Assembly (NCBI RefSeq): GCF_000150275.1
Contig: NW_002060947.1
Span: 2,097,740 to 2,161,739, forward strand
From: Trichoplax adhaerens
Taxonomy: Eukaryota; Placozoa; Uniplacotomia; Trichoplacea; Trichoplacidae
Direction of reading: 5' to 3'
Length of the DNA stretch: 64,000 nucleotides
In this document: one piece after another, positions 39,801 through 52,778 of the stretch
Position numbering within the stretch: position 1 is the stretch's first letter
How the letters are laid out: each line of letters begins with the position of its first letter
The notes under the pieces: model-generated
The model's database searches: none
Seen by the model: only the letters and a program-made list of their open reading frames with translations
Told to the model about the DNA's origin: nothing
Program-made: the position numbers and the translations under genes

Positions 39801-42800
39801 CTCTTTCGCGTTCCTGTAATGGTAGAAGTGATAATGATCGGTATTTTTGGATAGCTTGTGCCTGATAATACTGCATTACTTATAAATAAATGCTCAAATC
39901 AAAAGTAGTATGACAAAATGAGTAAAATTTTTAGTAAGAGTCGTCTATGTAACTGAAGAACTTTCCCTCTTACCTTTGCTTTCTTTCTGATACGTTTGGT
40001 AACACTACGTATCATAAACGGCGCCTTATGATGTTTTCCATAGTTCGGGCGACAAAATATAGGTCTATGAAAGTTGCGTAAGCTGTACGGAGTCCAGTGT
40101 GTAGGAAATAACTTTGGGTTTAGTTGTACTGAAGGCGTAGAATGCTGAAATTAAGCAAGCATAAAAGTTAAACAGATATGTCATCAAAACCTTAGCAGTA
40201 AATGAATACTCCAAACCTACCAAAACGGCACGAACGCCTAAGGTGTTACTAACTCCACCACCAGTTGTATCTAAGAAACAAAAATATAGGAACGTTATAT
40301 TCATTAACTGCGTGATATCATATGCGTGTATACAGGCATGGACCTCCAAAACTTCTAGTTTAGAGATCCATGATACAGGCTAGATGATGTATTCCATGAA
40401 CTTACTGGTCTTAGTACTATAATAAGCATCATTCGAAAAGTTGTAAGAATCTTTATCGATGTCTTTTACTTTCATTTCTTCTGGTAACTCCATATTATCT
40501 ATTTTAGATGCCCCTGACTTGCTTAATGCCGTTTTACCTTTACCCTTTTCCTAAGATGAGATAAGATGAGTAATATTGTAGTTGTAATTGAACAAATTTC
40601 ATATGGTAGTAGCGGTCACCTTCTTGGTTTCTTTGTCTTGTGTCGCTTTAGAAACTGGGCCTTTGTCAGGTACGTATGGAATGCACAAGATGTTTTCATC
40701 ATTTGGATCAAGGCGTAATTCAGGATTTGTCGAAATTGATGGATAAGTCTAAAAATTATAATGTCTACAATCACCATGTATACTCCAAGATATTAATTAC
40801 AACCGTACTGGATTAAAATTTCACCTACCGGGGTATCCCAAATAATATTGTCTTCCCATCGTGTGTACACTAATTCTCTATTTTGTATGGGAAACATGGA
40901 TTCCGAAGTTTTCATACGCTTATCTGACAAAAATATAAAGATATCGAGGTAGTGTAAGATTGATCTTCCATCAATCAATGTTTAACACATGAGAATATGT
41001 AATATTTCTGGATTACCGCCCAAATGATTTAAGAAAGTTCTACATCGTGTAGATGGAATCCAGCCAGCTTCAGCTTCAACTCTTTCTGCATCTGCACTAT
41101 TTCGCTTTTGTCTTACATCATCGGCCGACCAAATTATATTATTCTCCCATTCCTGTTGAGCTAGCATAGTATAAGCACTAATATCCAATTTACGACCATG
41201 GCTTCTCTTTTCGGGGTTATACGCCTAAGCGGTTACAATTCATAAAAAGTAGATATCATGATTAATAATATTGCTATTGTATCTGATAATAATGGCAATA
41301 CACTCGTAGGAGTAAATTAAACAAAACAAGGAACCTCTTTTCGATTAGATTTATATTCAGGAATGCTACCATCCTCAGGTAAACCTTTTTGATCGTACCA
41401 ATACCTAGCTGGACCAAAGCGCCATTTTGGTCTCTTTTTGGATTTCTTATTTCTTTCATCTACATTATCTACCTCAGTATTATGGATAATACTAGAAGCA
41501 TTAAATTTTCGCTTTAACGAAGAGAGAAAAAGTACCTATATAAAGATATGCAACCATCATCTATTTAGTAAATTAAGCTCATTTCATAGTCAATAAATAA
41601 TACGTTAAGTTCGATTCTACCTCGTCATCTTCAGCAACACGATTAGATGGAGCATGCGGTAAAGATCTACTACAATGTGACCGGTGACCGAAACCTTCAT
41701 TTATGACTTCTTGGCGACGCCGTTTTCTTGTACGCCTAGCGTTACGCCAAACTTGAGGCATAGAAGCAGCTCTTGCAGGTCCAAATAAACGTGTGAATCT
41801 CAGCACTTCACCAGGTTTAAATTCAGGAAATAAATCAATCACAGTTGAGCCAGTTCGAGTTCTAACAATACCATCTTTATCATTTGACATGCCAAACATT
41901 ACAGCAGGAAAACCAGCTTTACACTTAGCTAAATTCTTTAAAAGTAGCTCTTTATTATTTGACAGTTCCGATTGATCATAAGTTTCTATTATCTGATTCC
42001 AATCAACATCGTCTTGTGATTCAGAATCTTCTGATTCCAAAGCTTGATGATCATCTGCAACTTTTATACCATCTTTGGTATATTCTGAATCGGTGGGTGA
42101 GGTAGCGAATGACCCATCATTAGAAAATAACGAATTTGATCCCATAGTATTAAGCAAGTTCTTGTTTTCATTATTTCCTGTCGAAAAATAGAATAATTGT
42201 TCATAACACGACATTAATAGTAGTTTTATAATAAAAGAAACCAGCATTATTTGATAATCACCAAACCGATCAACTACTATTCATCTATCATTAAATAGAT
42301 ACGATAGCGAACTATCTACGCAAGAAAATTGACTCATTTATGCATAAAGTGGCGAAATTTATAGACCACCTAAACTAGGAGTGCAGTCATCCATATCATA
42401 ATCGTCATTTTCGTCATAATCTATGAAAGACAGAAATAAACGTCGTGAACATTTTCATGCAGTAGTAATATATGCGAAGCAGGCACTGACATCTTCGACT
42501 TAGCAGGTAAATTAAAAATAGATCGATAATTGTAACAAGTAACTAGTGATCAGCTAATTGTTTAGCTAAAAAAATTACGATACCGTTGTTCGGTGAAGAT
42601 TTGCCAGCAATTAAAGCCGATAGCGTAGATTCGCAATTCCCATGATCATTGTTATCTTCGGCTAGTTCCTGAATATCGATGAAATCGACAGCAGATCGGC
42701 TTGTAGGAACATTCCCAGATGTACGATAATCTGCCAAAATCAAGAAGATAATACTCTCAGTAAAGTAAAATTTTTAGACTTTGGACCATTTTTATTATTT

Positions 42801-43424
42801 CGTCACATCACCATCAAGTACGACATAAAGGACCTGAAGTAACTTACTAAACTACGTAGTAAATGTGAATACTGCTGTGCAATAGTTATACAGTACTATA
42901 GTCATGGACCGAAGATCTAAAGGTCCATGCTAGAGCAAGTGTATACAAAGCTATTGTAAAATATAAGAAGTCTACAAATGGCTGTATCAATTGAATAGGA
43001 CGAACTTCGGTACAATTCCAATAGGAGTTGATTAGAAGATAATATTACCTTCATCTTGCACTTCATCATCGTTAAAGTCGTCGACAATAGTGTCTAAACC
43101 AAACTCACATGTAATTTGCGATAATTGTCGCTTACTTTCCTAAAATAGTATAAAAGTAAATCTTGTTTAAGCTCAGTAGACGGAGCGATTGTGATCATTT
43201 GAGTTTAACCTCAGCATAACAATATTAGGCAGAATGTTAACAACAAATGATGGATGGATCTACAACATTTGACAATTCGATCTATGTACCGCAAGACCTA
43301 TACTTTAATACACGTATCCATATTTTAAGAAATGTCAAGTCACCTTATCTAATAACGAATCATCTTCTAATTCCCCATCTTCATCGATATTACCGAACAT
43401 AAGATTAGCAAGGATTGAAGACAT
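33818..43424 (-). CDS. TAF1: TFIID subunit 1 (TAF1), complete, 38 exons
   Basis: TAF1 is the largest TFIID subunit and scaffolds TBP and promoter binding. Phase-consistent exons give about 1788 residues (human about 1870): 43344-43424, 43049-43139, 42584-42730, 42370-42420, 41621-42177, 41335-41535, 41017-41224, 40829-40923, 40620-40748, 40406-40550, 40221-40270, 39974-40144, 39640-39861, 39391-39498, 39101-39301, 38886-39027, 38614-38816, 38361-38510, 38092-38290, 37805-38025, 37584-37674, 37280-37353, 37020-37156, 36878-36937, 36552-36774, 36241-36443, 36127-36173, 35989-36050, 35850-35891, 35695-35751, 35516-35608, 35361-35445, 35172-35239, 35038-35100, 34876-34932, 34666-34758, 34503-34587, 34335-34399, 33818-34207 (39 segments; the short first-bromodomain exons make the count approximate). 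Seen in order: TBP-binding N-terminus ([14 protein letters not shown]), [36 protein letters not shown] of the DUF3591/TAF7-binding core, winged helix [20 protein letters not shown], zinc knuckle [16 protein letters not shown], two bromodomains, acidic C-terminus ending SSSDDDYSD. Confidence 0.98.
34335..35751 (-). other. TAF1: Tandem bromodomains of TAF1 with duplicated exon structure
   Basis: Bromodomain 1 exons: 35695-35751 (57 nt), 35516-35608 (93), 35361-35445 (85), 35172-35239 (68). Bromodomain 2 exons: 34876-34932 (57), 34666-34758 (93), 34503-34587 (85), 34335-34399 (65). Lengths and phases match pairwise. The acetyl-lysine Asn is present in both (NSVHYN and NCVIYN). The WPF shelf is altered: HVFHFPV in the first and FAFHGPV in the second. 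The linker exon after domain 1 (35038-35100) and the first part of the last exon both contain QLEREL. Confidence 0.9.
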
Positions 43425-44130
43425 TTTGACCGTGCTCCGCTGTCAATTTATAAAATGAATAAAAAGAGCGCAGGCAGATAGTTAAAATATGATTGTTATT
43501 CATTCATTCATGACCAGTCCTATGTTGGCAATATGGTAGCAAAATTTGTGTTGTAAATTATTTTCCGTAAATATTCATTTATCTAGCAGCAATAGACAAA
43601 GTCATCATTCCACCATTTGCAGTAGCATAAACGTACTCGTACTGTAGTCAATTTATTGTTAGTCAAAAATAGATGTGGCTGGATCTATTTTAACGAACTC
43701 ACTTATCAATCATCTAAACGATAAATAAGATGTAAGATTCACTGTCAACGCTTACACTTTATTAGAAAGGGACACGCTAAAATTAAAGTGATTATTATTA
43801 CTTTACTGCATTTATCTTGCAACATGTTAGCTATTAATTTACTAGTTTGTCTACGTTGAAATCCTACACAAGAACAGTGTCTATCGGACTAAAATGTTAT
43901 TTACTGTTAATAAAATGTCTAATAGTATAACATCTTCAATATAATCATGCAACAAAGAGGAATCCTCCAATCTTGTACCTTTTAATAATACGCTGTCCAC
44001 CAAAATGAAAGATTTTAACTAATGCTAAGTTAATAAAATAGACTCATTTCACTGCAGCAATCAACTGCGTAGTTCCTTTAGTCCGCCATTTAAACCTTGA
44101 AATAGGGAATACCAGCTGATATAAAGGCAT
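43425..44130. other. 5' flank of TAF1
   Basis: Non-coding 5' region of the minus-strand TAF1 gene. No TATA box or other defined site stands out. Confidence 0.45.
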
Positions 44131-44617
44131 ACAGTTATACTGTACTACAGGTAACTCTATGGATCACGGTGATGCGCAGTGGGTATTTCCCACACAGTCT
44201 CGTATGCTATGGTACAGTATGTCAACCACACATTACAGTACATGTACTGTAATATATTGCATATTAAACCCATATTTTTACTTGGTACTGTAGCAGTCTT
44301 GTGTATGTACTGTACTTTAACTACTGTAATAATTAATCATTATGAAGATGTCGAACGCAATTTTGAATGGCTGAACTTGAGCTCTTTCTCTACCGATTGA
44401 TGTTATAATTTGTGCAGGATAAACAGAGTTCTTGATTTTTTGTTATTTGCAATTTTTTGGCTAAAATTTCTCGGACATCCTGTGTACTACTTCTAGTGAG
44501 ACTACAGTACAGTACTGTACAGTCTACACTTATGCAATGTTAATTAGTTCAAATCGAATGGGATAATTGATGAGGATAATCGTAAAGTAGATTACTGTGC
44601 TGTGCACTACAGTATTG
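44131..44617. repeat. GTACAGTAC palindrome cluster upstream of TAF1
   Basis: TACTGTAC/GTACAGTA strings are spread over about 490 bp, 0.7-1.2 kb upstream of the TAF1 ATG. They include a perfect 22 bp palindrome at 44232-44253 and ACAGTACAGTACTGTACAGT at about 44504-44523. A short plus-strand frame at 44179-44400 is made of the same repeats and is not called a gene. Confidence 0.8.
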
Positions 44618-45038
44618 TAGAATCACCAACGCACCTTAGCAGGTGATGATACTAAGATAGAGCTAGGAGACAACACAGAGATAGGTTAGTCTCGTGTCAG
44701 AGAGATAAAAGACAAGAGCCGAGAGCAATGTAAATCCACGTATATTTTTATACGTTATCTGGCCATAGTCTAATCTTAAAAATGAATCTTGTACCAAGAA
44801 GTGTATAATATAGATCTATTGTAATGTTACGACTGCAGCTTCAATGAATCAATGTACTGTAAGTGAATAGTTAGATCACTTAGCATCAATGCTAGAAGAA
44901 AATATTTTCTTATAATTTAATCTATATGGCATATTCATACTAGGCATATATAACTGCCAACTTTAAGCCTTGAAAACATTCAACTCAATGGATATCAAAG
45001 ATATCCAGATCGAATGACATCGAGTTAATTATACTTCA
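44618..45038. other. Non-coding flank of the satellite array
   Basis: No gene seen. It includes an 8 bp inverted repeat TGGATATC-AAA-GATATCCA at 44989-45007 just before the satellite-like array. Confidence 0.4.
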
Positions 45039-46190
45039 GTTGAGGCCCTTCAATAGATTTTTACACACCCTAAATAAACTGATATCGTCGTAATATCAGA
45101 TTTACTGGTGATGTGAGAAATACTTTATTATTTAAAGCACTATAATTTGCTATTCTCCACCCGCCGATATGCCGCTATGATGCAGTATATCGTGGATGAT
45201 TTTAATGTTTTCCATTTTTCGTAAAGTAATACGAATTAGGGGTCGATTTCGTTTTATACGGGTTAAAGCTCATGATTCATTTATTTATTATTGTACCAAG
45301 CTATACTCCACAAACGCCGACATGCAGCATATCGTGGATTGATAATAATATTTTAAGCGATTAAACAGTTGAGGCCCTTCAATAGTTTTTACACACCCTA
45401 AATAAACTGATATCGTCGTAATATCAGATTTAATGGTGCTGTGAGAAATACTTTATTATTTAAAGCACTATAATATGCTATTCTCCACCCGCCGATGTGC
45501 CGCTATGATGCAGTATATCGTGGATGATTTTGATGTTTTCTATTTTTCGTTAAGTTGGACGAATTACGGGTCGATTTCGTTTTATACGGATTAAAGCTCA
45601 TGATTCACTTATTTATTATTGTACCAAGCTATACCCCACAAATGCCGACATGCAAGATATCGTGGATGGATAGTAATATTCTACGCGATTTAAGACTATT
45701 GATAACATTCAGTAGTTTAATATAGTATTGGCAGCACTCTGCATACGCCATCATGTGGCATACCATGGATAGATATGGTATTTCGGCTTTTCATGATCGT
45801 TAGTGGGTACTATATACTGTATATACTACCTTTTAACTTAAAATATTTCGCGGCTTAAAAGACTATTACTTCAGTCGTTTATTAAAGTACTTAGTAGCAC
45901 TTTGTATACGATGCTTACATGCAGCAGATCATGGATAGATAAGTACTTTTGATAATTTCGGCTTTTTCGCGATATTGGTAGATCGAGTAAAAGGTCGAAT
46001 TGGTCGCTGGCGAATATCACATACTGCCTATAAATGGCTTAAACTATTGATTCAGTTATTTATTATAGTACTCGTAGGTAACGCTCTGTATATATTGATA
46101 TGTAGTATACCATAGATGGATAATTTTAACGCTTTCATATTCTCGCAAAGTAGATGAATCGAGTAAAATATAAATACTGTCTCTTTAAAC
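45039..46190. repeat. Satellite-like higher-order repeat (329 bp dimer x2 plus diverged monomers)
   Basis: Two nearly identical 329 bp units start at 45039 and 45368 (GTTGAGGCCCTTCAATAG). Each contains two related sub-units of about 150-180 bp, recognised by a core like GCTATxCTCCACxxxCGCCGA followed by ATATCGTGGAT (cores at about 45150, 45299, 45478, 45628). Three more diverged single sub-units follow, with cores near 45731, 45894 and 46080 (ACCATGGATAGAT, ATCATGGATAGAT, ACCATAGATGGAT). Each is preceded by a TTATTTATTATxGTAC-like string. No coding frame is conserved. Confidence 0.85.
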
Positions 46191-48600
46191 AGCTCAAAAG
46201 GTAGTAATGTTTACATAATAACTTTACTCTCATGCTATACAGTGCAAGGGGATCTGTAATATTCCCTTCGCTTAATCGTCCTTCGTTGCAGAAGTTGGCA
46301 ATTTGTCAATATTAGCATTTCTCATAGCATCTCTTCTAATCGTATGTTCTAACCCTCCAATATTGTTATATATTTACATCCTGTAACAATAGTGATGAGA
46401 AATTAATATATTTAGTATCATAAAACCAATACTAAAGATATCCAATCGTCAGAGCAATTTTTCAATTCTATGAGTATATCCGCAATTCACAATTTTTTCT
46501 TAAGTAAAAAGACGTGCAACGGTCAATAAGAATTTTAATTTTATGCCTGCTTCAAGTCTGGTCTCGAACATAGTTCAACATAAATAATACTGCAGTATTT
46601 TACAAATAACACTACTCCTACAAATGCATCAATAGCACGATATGGAATCGACAGAATACCATTATTTTCATTTCTAACTTATGGTATATAAAGTAGTAAG
46701 CTAACTAGATTAATCTAAACCTTGAATAAGCCATGAATGCAATTAAAAATAATATACAATTAGTAGCTAAACTAAGTTACCGGTATAGATCACTGCAATA
46801 TCTGAATGATAAATACAATTTCTTGAATAAGCCATAAATACACTAGAAAATTGTATACCATTTGCAGCTAAACTAATTTCAAATCACTATAGTACTTGAT
46901 CGACTATCAAACAATAAAGTAATGTTAGTGGTTGGTGTAACTTTCATTGTAGTTAGATTACTCCCAGTAGCTAGACTAATTCTAGGCGGCGGTAATAATG
47001 GATAGATTATTACAAGGTAACATGTCCTTAGTGGTAAGAATAAGTCTCATTGTGGTTGGAATAACTTTGGTAAACTTTTCGACACTGGATAACCTTCAGA
47101 CATTAACCTTAACAGAATTGAAAGGGCCATGCAGTTTTGAATCAGCAACGGAGGTGCTTTCTTGACTCAATTGATCTCTACTACTTTTGACAATCTTGGC
47201 AATCAAGACAAAAATTTACTAATAGATTTTTATTGTCTCTACTTCGATCATTGAATTATTTTCAAATACATTATTTTCATCTTGTATATACTATTCGCAA
47301 TCTTTCGACTTTTAATTTAAATAAGACAATTATTTATCAGAATATCCGTATGGAAATGGTGACCCCGCTTCCGTAAACTAAAGAACAATCATTTCCAATT
47401 TCATTTATCAATCAATCTAAAATAGTAGGGTGTGAGAATATTCATGACCATAACTTTGACCTTTATCCTCTTTTTCGACTCAAAAAAGAAATACACATTT
47501 GACAGTTTTTAGTATTTACCTAAGATAATTAAAGCAGTCACATCGATACTATTAAATTCACTCATCTTATACTTAGAGCGTATTTTTGTAACCCAAAGTT
47601 AACTTAAAGATTGATTAATACAAGTCCTGCCTATATAATCAATCCTCAAAACATAAATAAATTCATATGGTATGTAACCAATTTATCAATTCCCGAAAAG
47701 TTGATTTATAATGACACCCAGCTCCGCTGATATCATAAATTACTGTACTAAATACCTGTATCTATAAGAAATCTCTTGAATATAAGGTATCATTCATTGT
47801 CAGAATATTCCTCACCGAATGGGCAATATATATTCCAGAATGATAATCCACCTACGCACCTACGCTGTTAGTCACAGGAAATTAAGCAAAATTTTCCTTG
47901 ACATTATATTCCTGTACATAAACATCTGCCTTCACAATTTCCCATGTACTGCATGAACGCTTTGATAACTGGCTATCCGTCATCTACTCTGCTAGTAAAA
48001 GTAAAGATTTTTAAAGATCAAAAAACCTACTGTTTATTTAATATTCTTAGCTGTCTTAAGTATCCTCTAAAAAAGTGAAAAGAAAGGTAAAAAATTATAC
48101 CTAAAGGCTAATTCAACAAATTAAGTGTAAACTGCAAATATTGTAAGCAAGGATTGTCGACCATAGGCATAAACTGCGTAGTTTTTACATTTCAATACTA
48201 AATTAAGGCACCTTAATTATTGTAATAGGTGTATTCAATTCATTTGACAATTGGCCAATGTCCATTTTGCACTAATTAAGGTCTCTTTTCTTTCACGATT
48301 CAACATGAAATGGACGATCGCATCATTAACAATCTTCAAAAACATAAAATTGTAAAATTTTTTTATAAAATTATTTTTTGATGTAATAATACGAGAGCCA
48401 TAGTCCAAAATCGTAATAAAACCGTTAATGTATCTGCAACCGATATTAGTAAGCAAAAATTGTACTAATACCTTAAAACTTTTCGTATGAACACGTTACT
48501 GCACATACACATTGTACTGTATGTGCTCTTTTTATGCTTTAAAATACCATAAGAGCATTGTAATTTTGCGAATTTTAAACTTAAAAAGGAGCGGAAATTG
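46191..48600. other. Gene desert, part 1
   Basis: A+T-rich non-coding sequence. A two-copy tandem repeat with a 101 bp period begins at 46721 and 46822. A minus-strand frame at 48235-48456 is Ile/Asn/Lys-rich and not called. Confidence 0.4.
46721..46890. repeat. Two-copy tandem repeat, period 101 bp
   Basis: CTTGAATAAGCCATxAATxCA recurs at 46721 and 46822, and both copies end in a string like TTxGTAGCTAAACTAA (second copy TTTGCAGCTAAACTAA). The copies are diverged. No function seen. Confidence 0.65.
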
Positions 48601-51600
48601 AGTAATAAACTTTATTCCTTTATGTATGGTTAATCTATGTCCCAATTAAAGTGTTCTTAGATCAACATAATTTACTGATATAATTCACTGATATTAGATA
48701 TAATAAGTAAATTTTTTCCAACAATCACTACAGTATTCGTGGTTCTTTAGATCAAGGTTGTACTGTTCAAATTTAAGGCAAGCACTTAGAATAATTTCAT
48801 TAATAAATTAATTTCAGCATCATTCAGATACTCTTGACACGTTCTTCCTAATGTTTACTAGTAGCATAAAAGATTAAGCATTACTTGTACTTCAAAACCT
48901 GTTTAGACTAGATGATTTAGCTTTTAAAAAATATTAGAAAAGAATATTATGATTCCATAAGTACCAAAATTCCAACGAAGTGAAAGCCAGTACTATCATA
49001 CTATCGCTACATATCATACATTTTATTTTATGATAATTGTGTACTTATATTTTACTTTATACGAACATCAATATCAGAAACAGTTAGTGTCGGTATTTTG
49101 CTAATTCGGCAAATCTTAATGGTTACATTGTCCTATTTAAAAATTTAAATCTACTTTAATTACAGATTCATGGCCATAACGATCACCATGTGTATAGTAA
49201 TTGATCAGAAATCCAAAAATGAAACATTTAAGACTAATTTCAGGTTCTAAAATTAATATAAAGAGCAATATTTTTGACTAAGAGAAATGCCAATTCTCAA
49301 CAATAAGCAGCTATTATTGTCGCATCAAAATGCACGTATTGGTTTCGCCCTGCTGAGTATGATATAATTAAGACAGCAATTAATAATTAATACGCCGTTA
49401 GTTGATAGAAAAGCCTTTAAAATACTTAAGGAATCATTCTATAAATACACGAAAGCAGATAAATAACATTTTACTCCGTGAGATGGAAAAGTAACCATCG
49501 TTTAAATGATTTCTTTATTATACCAAAGTGCTCTCTTTGTTGATATAATAATTGCTTCTAATAATCTTTTTCTGTGACTAGAAAGGCCTTAAACTATGCA
49601 AAATAACTCCTCAAGTTCAAAGCAAATTTTAGGAGAAGTCAAAATAAAAATCTTTACAGTACTAAAAATAGGTAAAATTATTATCAATATCTATGCGTAG
49701 TTTCTATTGCTTACTTCATTCTACATGTGAATAAGAACAATCTATCTAATCATAATTGTGGGTCTTTCCCGATATTATAAATTATCTGTTGTTTACTCTC
49801 ATAGTGCTTACCAACATTTTGGTATCATTTGATAATGTATTCATCCAGTAAATATTCGTTTACTATTTCATAATTATATAATAATATTATTAATTCTGGG
49901 AAATAATCATATCAAGTTAACCTTGGTATTCTTAAGAGTAAAAAATGACAGTACTTGTGAATGTCAGCATGATTGACAAGATTTTAAAAATTGTAAAAGA
50001 TATTAAATTAAATCAATTTACTTATCTAAGTTTAGTAAGGCCAATCAATTGCATTATTTTGTTATAGCAACATGCTTAATCTCATCTCATCAATCTCATC
50101 AATTTGATATGCACCATCACCATCATATGCATCTGTAACCAAATCCAATTGCTAATCATATCAATAAAGATGCTGATTATGTAGCATTTGCACAATTACC
50201 GGAAAATTGACTCTACTAATACTTGATATTGTAACTTTCTGTTATTACTCTTATTGCTAAAGACCATATATAAAGTTAAATTTATGACTGGCTATCAACA
50301 ATTATTGAAATTATTTTCATATTCATCGCTGGTACAGTGCTAAAGCAGAGTCTTTTATCAATAATATATCTTTGCCTTTGAATAATAGAACGAATGGTAG
50401 CAATAATCTAATTCCAAATTAAACTCTGACAAATACAATGCAACAAAAGTATTGCTGCAGCACGTTGCATCTATAATTGTTTATTATCATAGCTCTTTAT
50501 TTTCTAAAATAAGACCATCAATTTAAATTATTTATCAATAAATTTTGCTACCATAAATGGAGCTTAATTAGAAAATGATTATTAGGAACCTCATAATCCT
50601 ATTATGCTGTATAGTACGTCATTGTTCCATTTCACCTTAACATATTATTTCTTAATATTGGGATGTTTTGATATTTCTGAGTAATTATGATGAATTAATA
50701 TTATTCTTCGATATATCATGTAGTATATTTTTGATATTTACTAGTGGAAGTATACGCCTATTCATAACTGTGAAGACTTCACTAAAATTATCATAGATCA
50801 AAATATTACGTAGTACAGTTACTTTAAATTAAGTTTAAAATCAAGTGTCATAAACACCAAAATAAATCTTAACCTTCTGCATATTTTCGACTAAAATAGT
50901 TGCAATTTTCCAGTGAGATGTACTTCTTTGTATCGTATTAATAATGATAAATTATATGATTGTGTATAAACATATTTATAGATACTCATCAAGGACCTGC
51001 AATCTATCTTGAGAAGTGCATACAAAGTTTACTTTGCTGCCAGCCTTACAAAAGGGAAAATGTTATCACTAAGGGTGTAGTTGGGCATTACACCCAATTG
51101 TAACGCAGAAATGTTTTCGTTAAAAGTTTCCTTTTAATAAAGCTTGTTAATTATCTTATTAATAAAAGGAAAGTAGTGAAATGACACACATCGATAGTTC
51201 GGAAAAGATCCAATAATTCTGAAAGATTGTTTGTAATCTAGCGAACGTTTTATTTAATAATTTTAGCTAGAGAATTTACTGAAAAATCAATGTTTAACAT
51301 ACAGTTATTAATGACGTATTAAACCTCAAACATAGCCTAAACTATGCATTGAGTATTGGCTACTCACGTGAAATAGCCCTGGCAATTCTCGTTAATCGAA
51401 GTAAAGGATTCGCGGTTGAGTGGCGATCTTTCTTAATAGAGCTATAACTGAAATATATATTATATTATTATGCATAAATACTCGAATATATGAAGAAAAC
51501 ATTATACACTTTGAGAAGTGTTACCCTCATTAAGTTACATTCTGTTGTATTAAGTAATATGAAATCATAACTCGATTCCTATCGCATTTTATATTCTAAT

Positions 51601-52778
51601 TGAAAATACTATGGTGTTTCCTAATAATCGATAATGCAATAACAGCAGCATAGTATCACTTGGAATGTAATGAAAACTAGAAATTATCCGCCGTAAATTA
51701 TGATAGACCTAGTGCGCCATTGCAGTAGCTAGATAACAAAAACATTTAATCGGCTGATATTCTGCTTTGAATATAAATCTATACACACAAATACCAGCAT
51801 TTTCTACTAAATTGAATAATCAAATATTTATTGTGCTGCTAGCCATTTAATAATGAAAATTTTTCGTAAATAAAGCAACTTAAAGTTTTTCAATAACACA
51901 TATTAAATCAAATCGATGTCGTAATAAAATGAACCAGAAGGCTTTTAATATACTCTACCTTTCACTATACGCGTAAGTGTAAAGACATGTACGTAGTTTT
52001 ATATGACTTTCCTACCGTCCATGTCTTTTAGCTCACACTAAAAATACTAACTATTCTAAAATCTAGTTATCAAATTAGCCTATTACAATGATTATCTAAA
52101 AGTAGCTAAAATCTTATTATACATACCATCCAGGGCGATTGACAAGCCGAAGCCAACGAAACTTGACTAATTAATTAATCACGCTTTTTAAAGGCATGAT
52201 AAATACCACCTCAGATAACAATAACGCTACTGATTCATATTATTCGATACTTGTAATAACTCGTTAATAATAGACTTATTGCAGTTATAGGAAGTTCATT
52301 ACTTAAAATTAGATTTAATATTCATATATCCGTCTATTTTTTATAATGTATTGACAGCAGTGCACTGTTAATATGCTTATAATATCGGACAGGTTCCCTT
52401 TTACTTTATTTAGCCATCTGCAGTCACGAAGTTGCTTTCCTGATTTCTCTTTTCATCTTTTAATTTCATCGACTGGACTAGTAACGTGACCGATTTATTG
52501 CCGTTGTCTTTACTAGAAGAAAAGTAAAATACAGTCAAAACATAACAAACTAAAAATATTAATTCGGTCAGAATATCTTGGTTAAAACTTCCATACTAGA
52601 GAAGAGAAACCGGTGAACGAAAGTTTGTATTCATTTTGTGTTTTCTGGCCGTTATTTTGCTCTTTCCGATTAACTACAGCTATTCTACGCCTCTCTTTAC
52701 CTTTTATCGGGCAACTTCTATCCTTTATTAATATATATTCACCTGATTTACTTACAGAAGGTATTTGAGTTTTTAATT
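48601..52778. other. Gene desert, part 2, and GPCR 5' flank
   Basis: Very A+T-rich non-coding sequence with no frame or RNA gene I can support. An imperfect inverted repeat lies at about 51128-51174 (TTTCCTTTTA ... TAAAAGGAAA). The last 60 bp before the GPCR contain AATATATATTC, a possible TATA-like element, and a splice-acceptor-like TTACTTACAG that could end a 5' UTR intron. Confidence 0.4.

Noticed and set aside
48235-48456. 73-residue minus-strand frame in the gene desert
   Set aside because: Composition typical of chance frames; no similarity recognised.
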